In this document: positions 1-8,485 of the stretch, one piece after another
How positions within the stretch are numbered: position 1 is the stretch's first letter
How the letters are laid out: each line of letters opens with the position of its first letter
Origin: Palsa-189 sp963803735
Lineage (GTDB): Bacteria > Acidobacteriota > Terriglobia > Acidiferrales > UBA7541
Assembly: GCA_963803735.1 (NCBI GenBank)
Contig: CAWDNV010000022.1
Location: 1 to 64,000 of the forward strand
DNA: 64,000 nucleotides
Direction of reading: 5' to 3'
Made by a program: the position numbers and the translations under genes
The notes under the pieces: generated by a model
What the model saw: the letters and a program-made list of their open reading frames with translations, nothing else
Databases searched by the model: none
What the model was told of the DNA's origin: nothing

Positions 1-171
1 CTTTACTCGTGGAGTAAAATAGATCAGGCTCGAAATTTGTCCAGCCGAATTGAACGTGCCATTTCGAATTGCGCCGAAATTGGTACGGTTGAAGCGTGAT
101 CGGCGCTTTCGAGCGCGGCCCTTGGAGCGGGCGGTCTGGCTCACGTGTCCTGGACGATGGCCAAAGCGCAT
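1..171 (-). CDS. Possible partial open frame running off the window start
   Basis: An open frame on the minus strand starts at ATG 171 and stays open to the window edge (57 codons). Its first half is rich in Arg and Lys; the second half has an NFGAIRNGTFNSAGQ-like stretch, loosely reminiscent of C-terminal ends of outer-membrane receptors. I see no good ribosome binding site and cannot see its end. It may be chance or a gene remnant. A 7-bp hairpin (TTTACTC/GAGTAAA) lies at 2-18. Confidence 0.2.
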   Translation of the reverse strand, partial: MRFGHRPGHVSQTARSKGRARKRRSRFNRTNFGAIRNGTFNSAGQISSLIYFTPRVK

Positions 172-190
172 TTTTTGCTAAGCTCAACAG

Positions 191-294
191 AATCAGCACT
201 TGCATAATTTGCAATACAAAGTCCCGTAGATTCAGCACTTACGAAATTTAAGGACTTAAAGTACGTTTAGAATCAGCACTTGCAGAAAATTTTT
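191..294. repeat. Three direct repeats with about 40-bp spacing
   Basis: Three copies of a roughly 20-bp unit with core TCAGCACTT followed by an A/T-rich tail ending in ATTT start near 191, 230 and 271. Spacing is about 40 bp, close to four helical turns. The third copy contains the TTG start assigned to the propeller gene. They could be operator sites or remains of a larger repeat; function unknown. Confidence 0.6.
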
Positions 295-1497
295 TTGGGG
301 CGGGCCAGATTTGGGACGCATCCCCGAAGGAAAAATCGATGCACAAAGTTAAGCTTCTCGCTGATCGGCCTATCGCTGCTATTGGGGATAGCTCTGCTTT
401 TCGCTTTGGCTCTTCGCAGCGGAGCCCGCCAGACGGCGCAAAGCAAAAAATCTGCCGACGCAAACTCACATGGCCTGCAATTCTCAGGCGAAAAGCATCT
501 CGCTAATATTCGCCAGCTTACTTTCGGCGGACAAAGCGCCGAAGCCTACTTCTCCGCCGATGACAAATATCTGACCTTTCAGCATCAGGGACAATTTTTC
601 GATCCGGCCACGCACAGCCCCGTCGGACCCAACTTTCCCTGCGACCAGATTTTCACCATCCCCGTCGATACTCCCGACGGTAAGCCCGCCACTCCAAAGA
701 TCCTCAGCAACGGCAAAGGCCGCACCACCTGCAGCTATTTCTTTCCTTCCGGCGACCGCATGCTTTATTCCTCCACTTTCGCCGCGAATCCCGCTTGCCC
801 GCCCCCGCCCGATTATTCACTCGGGTACGTTTGGCCGATTTACGATAGCTACACGATTTATACGGCCAAGCCTGATGGCAGCGACATCCGTCCGCTCAGC
901 ACAGCGCACGGCTATAACGCTGAATCCACCATCACACGCGACGGCAAGCACGTCGTCTTCACTTCCACGCGCAACGGCGACCTCGATGTGTTCACCATGG
1001 ATGCCGATGGCACAAATGTGAAGCAGCTCACGCACGAACTGGGTTACGACGGCGGCCCTTTCTGGTCTTATGACGGCAAAAAGATCGTCTACCGCGCCGA
1101 GCATCCGCAAACGCCAGAGCAGATTGCCGACTACAAAAATCTTTACGCGCGCGGGTTGATTCGTCCTGGCAATCTGGAAATTTGGGTCATGAACGCCGAT
1201 GGCTCCGGCAAGCATCAGATCACTCACAATGGCGCTGCGAATTTCGCTCCGTATTGGTTGCCGGATGGCAAGCGCATCGTTTTCGCCTCGAACGTGACGA
1301 ACACAAAAGACCCCGCGGGCTTCGATCTCTACATCGTCAATGAAGACGGTTCCGGGCTTGAACGAATCACCTACTATCCTGGATTCGACGCCTTCCCGAT
1401 GTTTTCCTCGGATGGCAAGCGGCTCGTTTGGGCCTCGAATCGCAACGGCACCGTCGAGCACGAGACGAACATCTTCATCGCCGACTGGGTCGAATAA
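280..1497 (+). CDS. TolB-like PD40 beta-propeller protein, membrane-anchored
   Basis: About 405 residues. A hydrophobic segment near residues 24-46 (FSLIGLSLLLGIALLFALAL) suggests a signal anchor. The rest has repeated TolB/WD40-like PD40 blades with typical patterns such as DGKHVVFTSTRNGDLDVF, ADGTNVKQLTH and DGKRIVFASN. Such proteins are usually periplasmic binding modules; no catalytic site is visible. The only in-frame start is TTG 280, which lacks a ribosome site. A much better start, ATG 339 preceded by GAAGGAAAA, is in another frame and enters this frame if one indel lies near 343-352, so the 5' end may be frameshifted. It leads a run of exported-protein genes on the same strand. Confidence 0.72.
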   Translation: MQKIFLGRARFGTHPRRKNRCTKLSFSLIGLSLLLGIALLFALALRSGARQTAQSKKSADANSHGLQFSGEKHLANIRQLTFGGQSAEAYFSADDKYLTFQHQGQFFDPATHSPVGPNFPCDQIFTIPVDTPDGKPATPKILSNGKGRTTCSYFFPSGDRMLYSSTFAANPACPPPPDYSLGYVWPIYDSYTIYTAKPDGSDIRPLSTAHGYNAESTITRDGKHVVFTSTRNGDLDVFTMDADGTNVKQLTHELGYDGGPFWSYDGKKIVYRAEHPQTPEQIADYKNLYARGLIRPGNLEIWVMNADGSGKHQITHNGAANFAPYWLPDGKRIVFASNVTNTKDPAGFDLYIVNEDGSGLERITYYPGFDAFPMFSSDGKRLVWASNRNGTVEHETNIFIADWVE

Positions 1498-1626
1498 CGG
1501 TGCGTTTTCAGTGGCACTCACGGGTGTCCGCCCGGGGCCAGGCGTAGTATTGACGGTTGAATGGGGGGAGTGCTAGTCTCCCCATCAGATAGCGGCCAAG
1601 TACCACTAGCTAGGGAAGATCAATCT

Positions 1627-2082
1627 ATGTCCAAAATTGCGCTGTTTTTCGCTCTACTGCTGGGCTCGTTGAGCCAGATTCCCGTGCGCGCACAGGCCGG
1701 CAAGCCCGGCTCGCTCGATTACGACTACTTCAAGGCTAAAGTGCAGCCAATTCTTCTGGCCAAGCGCACCGGCCGCGCCCGGTGCATCTCCTGTCACGTG
1801 ACCCCCACTGGTGCTGTTTTCCAGTTGCAGAAGCTCGCGCCGGGAGAAACCACCTGGAATGAAGAACAGTCCCGCAAAAACTTCGAGTCGGTGACCCAGG
1901 TTGTCGCACTGCCGGGCAATCCGAAGAGCCCTTTGCTCATCCATCCATTGGCGGAAGATGCGGGCGGCGATTTCTTTCACAGCGGCGGCAAGCAGTTTCC
2001 ATCGCAAAATGACCCGGAATGGAAAACCATGAAAGCTTGGATCATGGGTGAAACGGGCAGCAAAACTCAGGCGCGCAATTAG
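1627..2082 (+). CDS. Secreted mono-heme cytochrome-like protein
   Basis: The start at ATG 1627 is preceded by AGGGAA at good spacing and gives a clean signal peptide (KIALFFALLLGSLSQIPVRAQA); longer upstream starts do not. The mature protein of about 130 residues has one heme c motif, CISCH, followed by a short region with HPLAEDAGGDFFHSGGKQF near the C-terminus. It resembles small Acidobacteria cytochrome-like domains that accompany propeller proteins. It lies between two propeller genes, 42 bp before the next start. Probably an extracytoplasmic electron carrier; the partner is unknown. Confidence 0.7.
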   Translation: MSKIALFFALLLGSLSQIPVRAQAGKPGSLDYDYFKAKVQPILLAKRTGRARCISCHVTPTGAVFQLQKLAPGETTWNEEQSRKNFESVTQVVALPGNPKSPLLIHPLAEDAGGDFFHSGGKQFPSQNDPEWKTMKAWIMGETGSKTQARN

Positions 2083-2124
2083 GTAAAGGTTCCTCTTAGG
2101 GTTTCTCTTTTTGCGGAGGCGACG

Positions 2125-3188
2125 ATGATCACGAAGCGGCTGTTTCTCCTGTGTGCCATGGTCCTTGCGGTTGTCGCATTGTCCGGCGTGACGTGGAGCG
2201 CGGCGGGCAAGCCGAATCCGGGCACCCGAGTGGCCCGCATCATTCAGACCAATAGCGCTGGAGACAGCGTTGACGTCATCGATCCCGCCACGAATAAAGT
2301 CGTCGGACTGATCGAGGGCATCGAAGTGAACCATGGCGCCGCCGTGGCGCCCGACGGCACCCGCATCTATGTCAGCGATGAGGCGCAAAGCACGCTGGAC
2401 GTGGTCGACGCTAAAACTTTGAAAGTAACGAAGCGCATCCCTCTGACCGGCCATCCCAATAATGTTGCCGTGGCAACTGACGGAAAGCGGGTCTACGTCG
2501 CAATTGCCGAGGCTCCTGGCGGTGTGGACGTGATTGACACCACTTCTCTCACGGATATCAAAACCCTGCAGACGAAGGGGCCCATCCACAACCCCTACGT
2601 CACGCCGGACGGCAAGTATGTGGTGGCTGGCTCGATTAGGGGCAAATCGGTCAACGTCATTGACACGCAAACTGATCAGACCGCATGGACGCTCCTGATG
2701 GATCTGGGTGTCCGGCCGATGGCTTTCGCTAGAAATCCTGACGGCTCGACCAAGTGGATCTTCGTTCAGTTTCCGACTTCAACGGATTCGCGGTCGTCGA
2801 TTTTGAGACGCACAAAGAGATCAATCGCATTCATAATCCCGATCTCCTTCCCGGAAAATCAAAGGTTACCGCCGGCGCCGATCCGTCTCACGGCATGGCC
2901 GTCACGCCAGACCAGAAAACGCTGGTCGTCTGCAGCCGGGAGAACAACGAACTGTTCGCTTACTCTTTGCCGGATTTGAAAGTGATCGGGCGCGCCTACT
3001 TGGGTGGGAAGGGCGCCGCCTGGGTCACGCTGACGCCGGACGGCAAAACGGCCTATGTGGCCATGGCGGTCACGAACGACGTCTCGGCCGTGGACGTCAA
3101 GTCGATGAAAGAGATCGCGCGCATCCCGGTCGGCTACGTCCCCAAGCGAAACACCACGGGAATGCTGCCGACGCAAACCGCGGACTAA
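2125..3188 (+). pseudogene. YVTN-family beta-propeller protein, frameshifted
   Basis: ATG 2125 follows a strong GGAGG site. The protein has a signal peptide and YVTN-type propeller repeats (VDVIDPATNKVVGLIEG, DVVDAKTLKVTKRIPLTG, VAVATDGKRVYVAI). Frame 1 runs well to KWIFVQ, then turns to nonsense; the propeller resumes in the next frame with SDFNGFAVVDFETHKEI and continues to ...RIPVGYVPKRN, ending at 3188. The break is at 2769/2770, where one base (probably G, giving CAG-GTT-TCC) is missing. The full product would be about 354 residues. Such proteins are exported and of unknown function. Either a real inactivating deletion or a base-calling error. Confidence 0.8.
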
Positions 3189-3259
3189 TTTTCGATCGCA
3201 GGCCAACCGAAAACTCCGCCGCGAATATCCGGAAACTTCAGGTTTCCTGAGGAGATCCC

Positions 3260-4735
3260 ATGTCCCGCGTGAGGATACCGTTTTATCTGCTCGCTTTTGC
3301 ATGTCTGCTCCTTGCATCTGCTTGGACCTGGAATCTCGAAGGCCAACCTCCCCAGTCAAACACCACGATCTTTGAAGGTGCCCGTCTGATCAAAGGCGAC
3401 GGCAGCGCGCCCATCGAGAACTCTGCGTTCATTGTTACTGGGGACAAACTTACTCAGGTTGGCCGGCAAGGTAAGCTGCGCGTCCCTGCGGGCGCCGCGC
3501 ACGTTGATTTCACCGGCAAGACCGTTATGCCCGCGCTGGTAGACCTCCACGGACACATCGGATTTCAGAACATCGTCGAAGGCACGATGTCCAAATCCAC
3601 CTACACTCGCGAGAATCTGATCGACCACCTTGAGCGCCTCGCATACAACGGCGTAGGCGCCACGGTCAGCATTGGCGACCTTGAGGACCGTTCCGATATG
3701 CATGGCGGAAGAACGCATTGGGGCGACGTTCCTCTGCAGGTGCGAAAAGAGGTTATTCCCAACGCCGCGCTGTTTCGTACGGCCGGAACCGGCATCGCCT
3801 GGCCGGGATCGGGTCCCCAAGGCGATCCCTCCAGAGTTGACGTGCCTTACCCAATCACCACGCCCGAAGAGGCGCGCCAAGCCGTTGACGATTACGTGAA
3901 GATGAAACCCGAATTCGTCAAGATCTGGGTGGACGATAGAGAAGGAACCAAGAAGACGCTCACGCCTCCGTTGTATCGGGCAGTCATCGAGGAGTCGCAC
4001 AAACACAATGTTCCCGTAGGCGTCCACAACGTCAAGTTGGCCGATGCCAAGGAACTGATGCGCGCGGGAGTGGATGGCTGGCTTCACGTGCCGGTTCGCG
4101 GCGGTGAGGCTGTTGATGACGATCTGATCGGCATAGTGAAACAACGCATAGCCCAGAATAATCGCCCGACGATGTGGATGACGCCGGCCCTCATCACGGC
4201 ATGGATGGACACTCAGGGCGGCACACGGCCGGACTGGCTCGATGATCCGCTGCTTCGCGATCTCTACTCTTCGGATCAGGTCGAAGAATACTGGGGACGG
4301 CCTCTAGCCAAGAGAACACCCGAAGAAGTTAAGCGCGCGCGGCAGGATTTTGAACTACAGGCAAGCAACGCGATGAAACTGAGAGCGGCAGGCATGCGCA
4401 TCGTGAGCGGAACCGACACCGGCCAGACTCGATTCTTTATCGGATACTTCAATCATTTGGATATGGAAAGCATGGTCGCCATGGGCCTGACGCCTTCCGA
4501 GGCTATTGTCGCGGCCACCCGCGACGCAGCAGACATCGCGCATTTCAATGCGGGGCTGATGGCGGCAGGCAAGAGCGCCGATTTCATCGTCCTCGATGCA
4601 AATCCGCTGGAGAAGATCGAAAATGCGCGGCGTATCAACGAAGTCTATCTGCGCGGTCAAAAAGTCGATCGCGCCGCGCTCAAGGCCAAATGGCTTGCGG
4701 AGCGAAACCGCAAAACCACTTCATCGCTGAAATAG
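3260..4735 (+). CDS. Exported imidazolonepropionase-like amidohydrolase
   Basis: 491 residues. ATG 3260 follows GAGGAG. A signal peptide (residues about 5-25) indicates export. The amidohydrolase fold is shown by the first metal-binding motif LVDLHGHIGF, a second-strand region EFVKIWVDD (candidate carboxylated Lys), HNVPVGVHNVK (metal His), and GTDTGQ (metal Asp), followed by the C-terminal element KSADFIVLDANPL. These enzymes hydrolyse cyclic amides or related bonds with one or two metal ions; the substrate cannot be read from sequence. It follows the propeller gene at 72 bp and is probably co-transcribed with it. Confidence 0.85.
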   Translation: MSRVRIPFYLLAFACLLLASAWTWNLEGQPPQSNTTIFEGARLIKGDGSAPIENSAFIVTGDKLTQVGRQGKLRVPAGAAHVDFTGKTVMPALVDLHGHIGFQNIVEGTMSKSTYTRENLIDHLERLAYNGVGATVSIGDLEDRSDMHGGRTHWGDVPLQVRKEVIPNAALFRTAGTGIAWPGSGPQGDPSRVDVPYPITTPEEARQAVDDYVKMKPEFVKIWVDDREGTKKTLTPPLYRAVIEESHKHNVPVGVHNVKLADAKELMRAGVDGWLHVPVRGGEAVDDDLIGIVKQRIAQNNRPTMWMTPALITAWMDTQGGTRPDWLDDPLLRDLYSSDQVEEYWGRPLAKRTPEEVKRARQDFELQASNAMKLRAAGMRIVSGTDTGQTRFFIGYFNHLDMESMVAMGLTPSEAIVAATRDAADIAHFNAGLMAAGKSADFIVLDANPLEKIENARRINEVYLRGQKVDRAALKAKWLAERNRKTTSSLK

Positions 4736-4765
4736 TTCCCGGCACATTACGCCGCACAAAAGAAA

Positions 4766-4794
4766 CAGCCGCCAAGCGCATTGCTTGACGGCTG
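4766..4794 (-). terminator. Stem-loop terminator between convergent genes
   Basis: A 12-bp inverted repeat with one mismatch (CAGCCGCCAAGC / GCTTGACGGCTG) and a 5-base loop lies between the convergent amidohydrolase and small secreted-protein genes. On the minus strand it is followed by TTTCTTTT, a good intrinsic terminator; on the plus strand by ATTGTTT, so it may work both ways. Confidence 0.75.
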
Positions 4795-4837
4795 ATTGTT
4801 TGGATCGATTTTCTTATGGTGCTAGGGGGCGCTACGG

Positions 4838-5176
4838 TTATGACTTCGGAGCGACGGAAGTCACCATCATCGTATCGCCGTCAAGGGTTCCTTTTACGGT
4901 CACGTTCTCGGCGGCATATTTATCGAGGTCTTCCTCGTGGCCCTTCAGCTTGTAAACCTTGTCTCCGACGACGAGAGCGTAACCAGCCTTCTTGGCACAA
5001 GCGCGAGCGCAATCTGCAGCGCTCATGTTCTTCATCTTGTGCTCGGCGCCGCAAGCGGCGTCGCTGACCTTGCCGGTCAAAGTGGTTTGCTTGCCCTGAG
5101 GAGCGGCAGTAGTGAACGCAATCAACGTGAAAGCAGCGGTTACCATCGTGGACCTGAGAAAGTTGTTCAACTTCAT
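4838..5176 (-). CDS. Small secreted protein of unknown function with four Cys
   Basis: 112 residues, start ATG 5176 with AAGGAG upstream. A signal peptide of about 25 residues (FLRSTMVTAAFTLIAFTTA) is followed by a small domain: TLTGKVSDAACGAEHKM, CARACAKKAGYALVVG, VYKLKGHE, VTVKGTLDGDTMMV. This GxVSDAxCGxxH pattern recurs in small Acidobacteria exported proteins with an OB-like beta fold; the Cys residues may form disulfides or bind metal. It ends at a strong terminator and appears to be a single-gene transcript. Function unknown. Confidence 0.75.
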   Translation of the reverse strand: MKLNNFLRSTMVTAAFTLIAFTTAAPQGKQTTLTGKVSDAACGAEHKMKNMSAADCARACAKKAGYALVVGDKVYKLKGHEEDLDKYAAENVTVKGTLDGDTMMVTSVAPKS

Positions 5177-5238
5177 TTCGCGTCTCCTTTGAGGCTGGGG
5201 GAAATCTCTATTAGCTTACACCCGATTCAACTTTGCAG

Positions 5239-5925
5239 TCACGGCCAAGTGGCGGGCGAGGATGGCGGCGTCAGGATCTGTTTCAGCAGCGATTTCTCGC
5301 GAGCCAGCATAGCTGTTTCCCGTTGCTTGATCTCGGTGTCGCCGAGCCATTCGGGCTGGTGGCCCGTGATCACAACGGCATCTATCGGCGCGCCAACGCC
5401 GTTTACGTATTGCGCGGCTTTGGAGATGAGATAAATGCCTAAATTCTTGGCCGCTTCGAGAGTTATGGAAGGCGAATAAAGATTTTCGGCCAGATAACGA
5501 ATCAGAGAGGACTCACCCGCACCGACGCACGTTATGCCGGCGGCCCGGTGCATTGCTCCTTGATCGAAAACGAACAGTTCCGGAGAGTTGAAGACGCCGC
5601 CGACGCCGATAAGCATCTGCAGGTTCGACGGCCGGCCCATGCCCGTGAACACTTCATCCGCGGTATCGTAGATTTGCTGTGGAATTACGCAGACGTCGCC
5701 TTCCTCTTCGGGGCCCTGGAGTTCCAGGAGCCTGCGCGAGATTTTCTCCACGGCTTCTTTCCACAGATCGGACGAGCCGCCATAACTAGAGACCAGCGCC
5801 GAACCAAACAGGTCTACGCAGGAGATTCGTTCTTCGTAATACTTATCTCCGCCTCTGGCTGACACCTCCTGGTCTGCGCAGATCAGCAAGCCCTCGCGCG
5901 AAGGCAAACCCAGTGCGATGGTCAT
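5239..5925 (-). CDS. Proteasome/HslV-like Ntn-hydrolase family protein
   Basis: The start at ATG 5925 puts Thr at position 2 (MTIALGLPSREGLLICADQE), as in HslV and proteasome beta subunits, whose N-terminal Thr is the nucleophile. The GLLICADQE and DLFGSALVSSYGGSSDLW segments fit the early strands of this fold, and GVGAPIDAVVITG fits the late part. Length is 228 residues, in the range of proteasome-type subunits. No ATPase partner (HslU, Mpa) is nearby, and tcuC ends 6 bp before this start, so it may be read from the same transcript. It may be a self-compartmentalised peptidase; the activity is inferred from family only. Confidence 0.7.
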   Translation of the reverse strand: MTIALGLPSREGLLICADQEVSARGGDKYYEERISCVDLFGSALVSSYGGSSDLWKEAVEKISRRLLELQGPEEEGDVCVIPQQIYDTADEVFTGMGRPSNLQMLIGVGGVFNSPELFVFDQGAMHRAAGITCVGAGESSLIRYLAENLYSPSITLEAAKNLGIYLISKAAQYVNGVGAPIDAVVITGHQPEWLGDTEIKQRETAMLAREKSLLKQILTPPSSPATWP

Positions 5926-5930
5926 TCGTC

Positions 5931-7256
5931 CTAAACCTCTGCGCGCTCCTGTGTCAGGAGGTGGGATGCTTCCGATTCCGCGGGCTGCCAACTAGAGCTT
6001 CGCCAACCGGTGATTGCGGTTGCAACGAGTCCGCAGACCGCCGCTGCACACAGCCAAAGTGCGGGAACCGCCTGGTTGCCGGTGACGTGAATCAGGTAAG
6101 TGCTGATCGCCGGCGTGAAGCCGCCAAAGATCGCTGTGGCCAGGCTGAATGCCAGCGAAAAGCCGGACGTGCGCACATCCATAGGCATGATCTCGACAAG
6201 GAACGGGATCATCGCCCCGTTGTAGCAGCCAAAAATACAGGAGAACCAGAGTTCGACGAGGAGCAGGCGGGTTGTCGAAGGATTGCCGACCAGCCACGAC
6301 ATCGCGGGATAAGCCGTGAGCAACGTCGCCACAGTGAAGAAGTAAAGCAGCGGCCGGCGCCCGATCTTGTCGGAGATGGCGCCACCGATCGGCAGCCAGA
6401 TGAAATTAGACAGGCCCACAAACAGGGTCACCATCAAACTCTGGCGGTTGGTCAAAAGCAGGACCTTCTCTCCGAACGTCGGCGTGTACGCCGTGATGAA
6501 GTAGAAACAGACGGTGGTCATTGTGGAGAGCAGCATACCGACGATGATGATTTTCCAATTGGTCGCGAGCGAAGCAAAAATCGCGGACATCGTGGGGCGA
6601 GTCTTACGGGCTTTAAAGACTTTCGTTTCTTCCATCGAGCGCTGCAACCAGAACAGAAGCGGAATGATGAGACAACCGATCACGAAAGGTATTCGCCAAC
6701 CCCAAAGAGCCATGCTTTGCGGCGGCAGAATCAAACTAAGGACCACACCTAGCAAAGCGGCGGTCATCACCGACACCTGCTGGCTTGCCGATTGCCAGGC
6801 GCAGTAGAAACCTTTGTGCCCCGGCGTGGCGATCTCCGCCAGATATACGGAGACGCCGCCTAACTCCACACCCGCGGAAAATCCCTGGAGTAACCGGCCT
6901 ATGACAACGATCAGCGGGGCGATGATGCCAATCGTCCGGTAGCCGGGCGTGCAAGCAATAGTGAAGGTGCCAACGGCCATGAGAAGCAACGCGAGTATGA
7001 GACCGGCGCGACGCCCATGCCGGTCCATGTATGCACCCAAAATTACGGCGCCCAGCGGGCGCATGAGATAGCCGACGCCAAAGGTCCCCAGGGTCAGCAT
7101 CAGGGAAGCGAAGTGATTGTTCGAGGGGAAAATAGCGTTGGCGATGTACGACGCGTAGTAGGCGTACACCATGAGGTCGTACATCTCGAGGAAATTGCCG
7201 CTGGCTACGCGTACAACGGAGCCTACGGTTGCACCGGCGTCGGAAGTTTTCATCAT
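5931..7256 (-). CDS. tcuC: MHS-family MFS transporter, citrate/tricarballylate type (TcuC-like)
   Basis: 441 residues with twelve predicted membrane segments. The metabolite:H+ symporter signature is clear: an N-terminal GNFLEMYDLMVYAYYA, RPLGAVILGAYMDRHGRRAGL between helices 2 and 3, and RLLQGFSAGVELGGVSVYLAE. Citrate and tricarballylate symporters (CitA, TcuC) have this pattern. Its position downstream of tcuB-like and tcuA-like genes on the same strand supports uptake of a tricarboxylate. Start ATG 7256 (a second ATG follows at 7253). The 110 bp before it hold a dispersed repeat, so it may be separately transcribed from tcuB. Confidence 0.85.
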   Translation of the reverse strand: MMKTSDAGATVGSVVRVASGNFLEMYDLMVYAYYASYIANAIFPSNNHFASLMLTLGTFGVGYLMRPLGAVILGAYMDRHGRRAGLILALLLMAVGTFTIACTPGYRTIGIIAPLIVVIGRLLQGFSAGVELGGVSVYLAEIATPGHKGFYCAWQSASQQVSVMTAALLGVVLSLILPPQSMALWGWRIPFVIGCLIIPLLFWLQRSMEETKVFKARKTRPTMSAIFASLATNWKIIIVGMLLSTMTTVCFYFITAYTPTFGEKVLLLTNRQSLMVTLFVGLSNFIWLPIGGAISDKIGRRPLLYFFTVATLLTAYPAMSWLVGNPSTTRLLLVELWFSCIFGCYNGAMIPFLVEIMPMDVRTSGFSLAFSLATAIFGGFTPAISTYLIHVTGNQAVPALWLCAAAVCGLVATAITGWRSSSWQPAESEASHLLTQERAEV

Positions 7257-7305
7257 GCGCGCCTACAAGCGAGGATTCTCTCTGATGCCCAGCAAAATAC
7301 GGAGA

Positions 7306-7342
7306 GATTCTTCGTCGCTACGCTCCTCAGAATGACAGGCTG
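7306..7342. repeat. Dispersed repeat, copy 1
   Basis: Core TTCGTCGC followed by CTCCTCAGAATGACAGGCTG. Related copies lie at 60987-61018 and 61719-61750, always between genes. This resembles a dispersed intergenic repeat family; it contains short inverted parts that could form a hairpin. Confidence 0.55.
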
Positions 7343-7366
7343 CTACGCTAGTTTTACCGGAGAGGA

Positions 7367-8485
7367 TCAAGTGGCAACACCTTCCGTGGCTGCCGCACCA
7401 CTTTTCGGGCGACGCGGGCGCTCGACGGCATATCGCAACAATGCGGCAGCCCGATAGATTCCATGGACGAATTTGCAATAGGGCAACATCAGGAAGAGCG
7501 ACACAATAACGCCCAAATGTATCGCCAGCAGAGCGCCCATTGCGGCGGTGCTCCGCAGGGCAAGTAGCAAGAGGCCGGTCGCCGCTGCTACGAACAATAA
7601 CACCAGGAAGCAGTAATCGATATCTATTAAAAGCCTCGAGGCGGGCGTCCGGTCGGCCGTGAGTTTGATTTGCACCAAACCGGCGATACCGATCAGCATG
7701 GCGACGCCCCCTACCGTGCCGAGCAAAACGGGAAGACTAAAGAAGGGATACGGGGAGACCCATCCGAAGACGTGCTCGTAGATCGCGGCGGTGCAGGTGG
7801 AAGCAAAACAAAAAAGGAATCCGTAGAACAGGGCATGATGAAAATAGCGGCGGGATTGGGAGAAGGATTCGTCCTTATTATTGCATCCGTCGCCGCCACC
7901 GCCGAGGTTTCGCAGAGTGAGAACATCGGTGAGCGCCGCTAAAAACGATGGAGCATCGAGAGACGAAGGGCTACTTGTGTCGCGCCAGAAACGAATCGCG
8001 CCTATAGCCAGCGCCAGCATTGCAAAAACAAATGCGGCACCGGTAATGGCAATCATTATGCCTTCAGGTATGACGGCGTAAAAGGCTCCCACGCTTTTTT
8101 GCGCTGCCGCAGCGGACGATGGTCTAGCCAGCCAGACGAAAAACATACAGCAGAGTAAGGCCAAAACAGATGCCGCCAGACCGTTGCGCCGAAATAATGC
8201 GGTGAGAGGCCGGGGCCAGGCATAGCGCTCATATGTTTCCAAGCGAAGATCGGCAAAAGCTTTTGGCAAATTCAGGGCGAACTCGTGTGGCGGAGCATAT
8301 TGGCAGGAGTAATAGCAGCCGCGACAGTCATGGCAAAGGTTCGCGAGATAACTGAGATCGCCGGAGGTGAATTGCCGCCGCAATTCGATGGCAGGGAAGA
8401 CGGCGCAATATCCCTCGCAGTATCTGCACGCATTGCAGATCTCGACGAAACGCCGCGATCGTTCCTCGAGTTCAGCCGAGAGCAA
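7367..8485 (-). CDS. tcuB: TcuB/CitB-like Fe-S and heme membrane protein
   Basis: 372 residues. Two four-Cys sets near the N-terminus (Cys 17, 20, 23, 27 and Cys 51, 54, 57, 61) fit two [4Fe-4S] clusters. About six hydrophobic segments follow with several His that could bind heme b. This is the TcuB architecture: in Salmonella TcuB reoxidises the reduced flavin of TcuA and passes electrons to the quinone pool. The start is TTG 8485, with GAGG upstream, overlapping the tcuA 3' end by 14 bp, so translation is likely coupled. The neighbours (tcuA upstream, tcuC downstream) match the tricarballylate operon. Confidence 0.87.
   Translation of the reverse strand: MLSAELEERSRRFVEICNACRYCEGYCAVFPAIELRRQFTSGDLSYLANLCHDCRGCYYSCQYAPPHEFALNLPKAFADLRLETYERYAWPRPLTALFRRNGLAASVLALLCCMFFVWLARPSSAAAAQKSVGAFYAVIPEGIMIAITGAAFVFAMLALAIGAIRFWRDTSSPSSLDAPSFLAALTDVLTLRNLGGGGDGCNNKDESFSQSRRYFHHALFYGFLFCFASTCTAAIYEHVFGWVSPYPFFSLPVLLGTVGGVAMLIGIAGLVQIKLTADRTPASRLLIDIDYCFLVLLFVAAATGLLLLALRSTAAMGALLAIHLGVIVSLFLMLPYCKFVHGIYRAAALLRYAVERPRRPKSGAAATEGVAT

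Noticed and set aside
817..1521. Long minus-strand frame opposite the TolB-like propeller gene
   Set aside because: No recognised family and no ribosome site; the plus-strand propeller repeats explain the sequence.
1654..2670. Minus-strand frame of 338 codons
   Set aside because: It is antisense to the heme protein and the YVTN gene, both of which have signal peptides and motifs.
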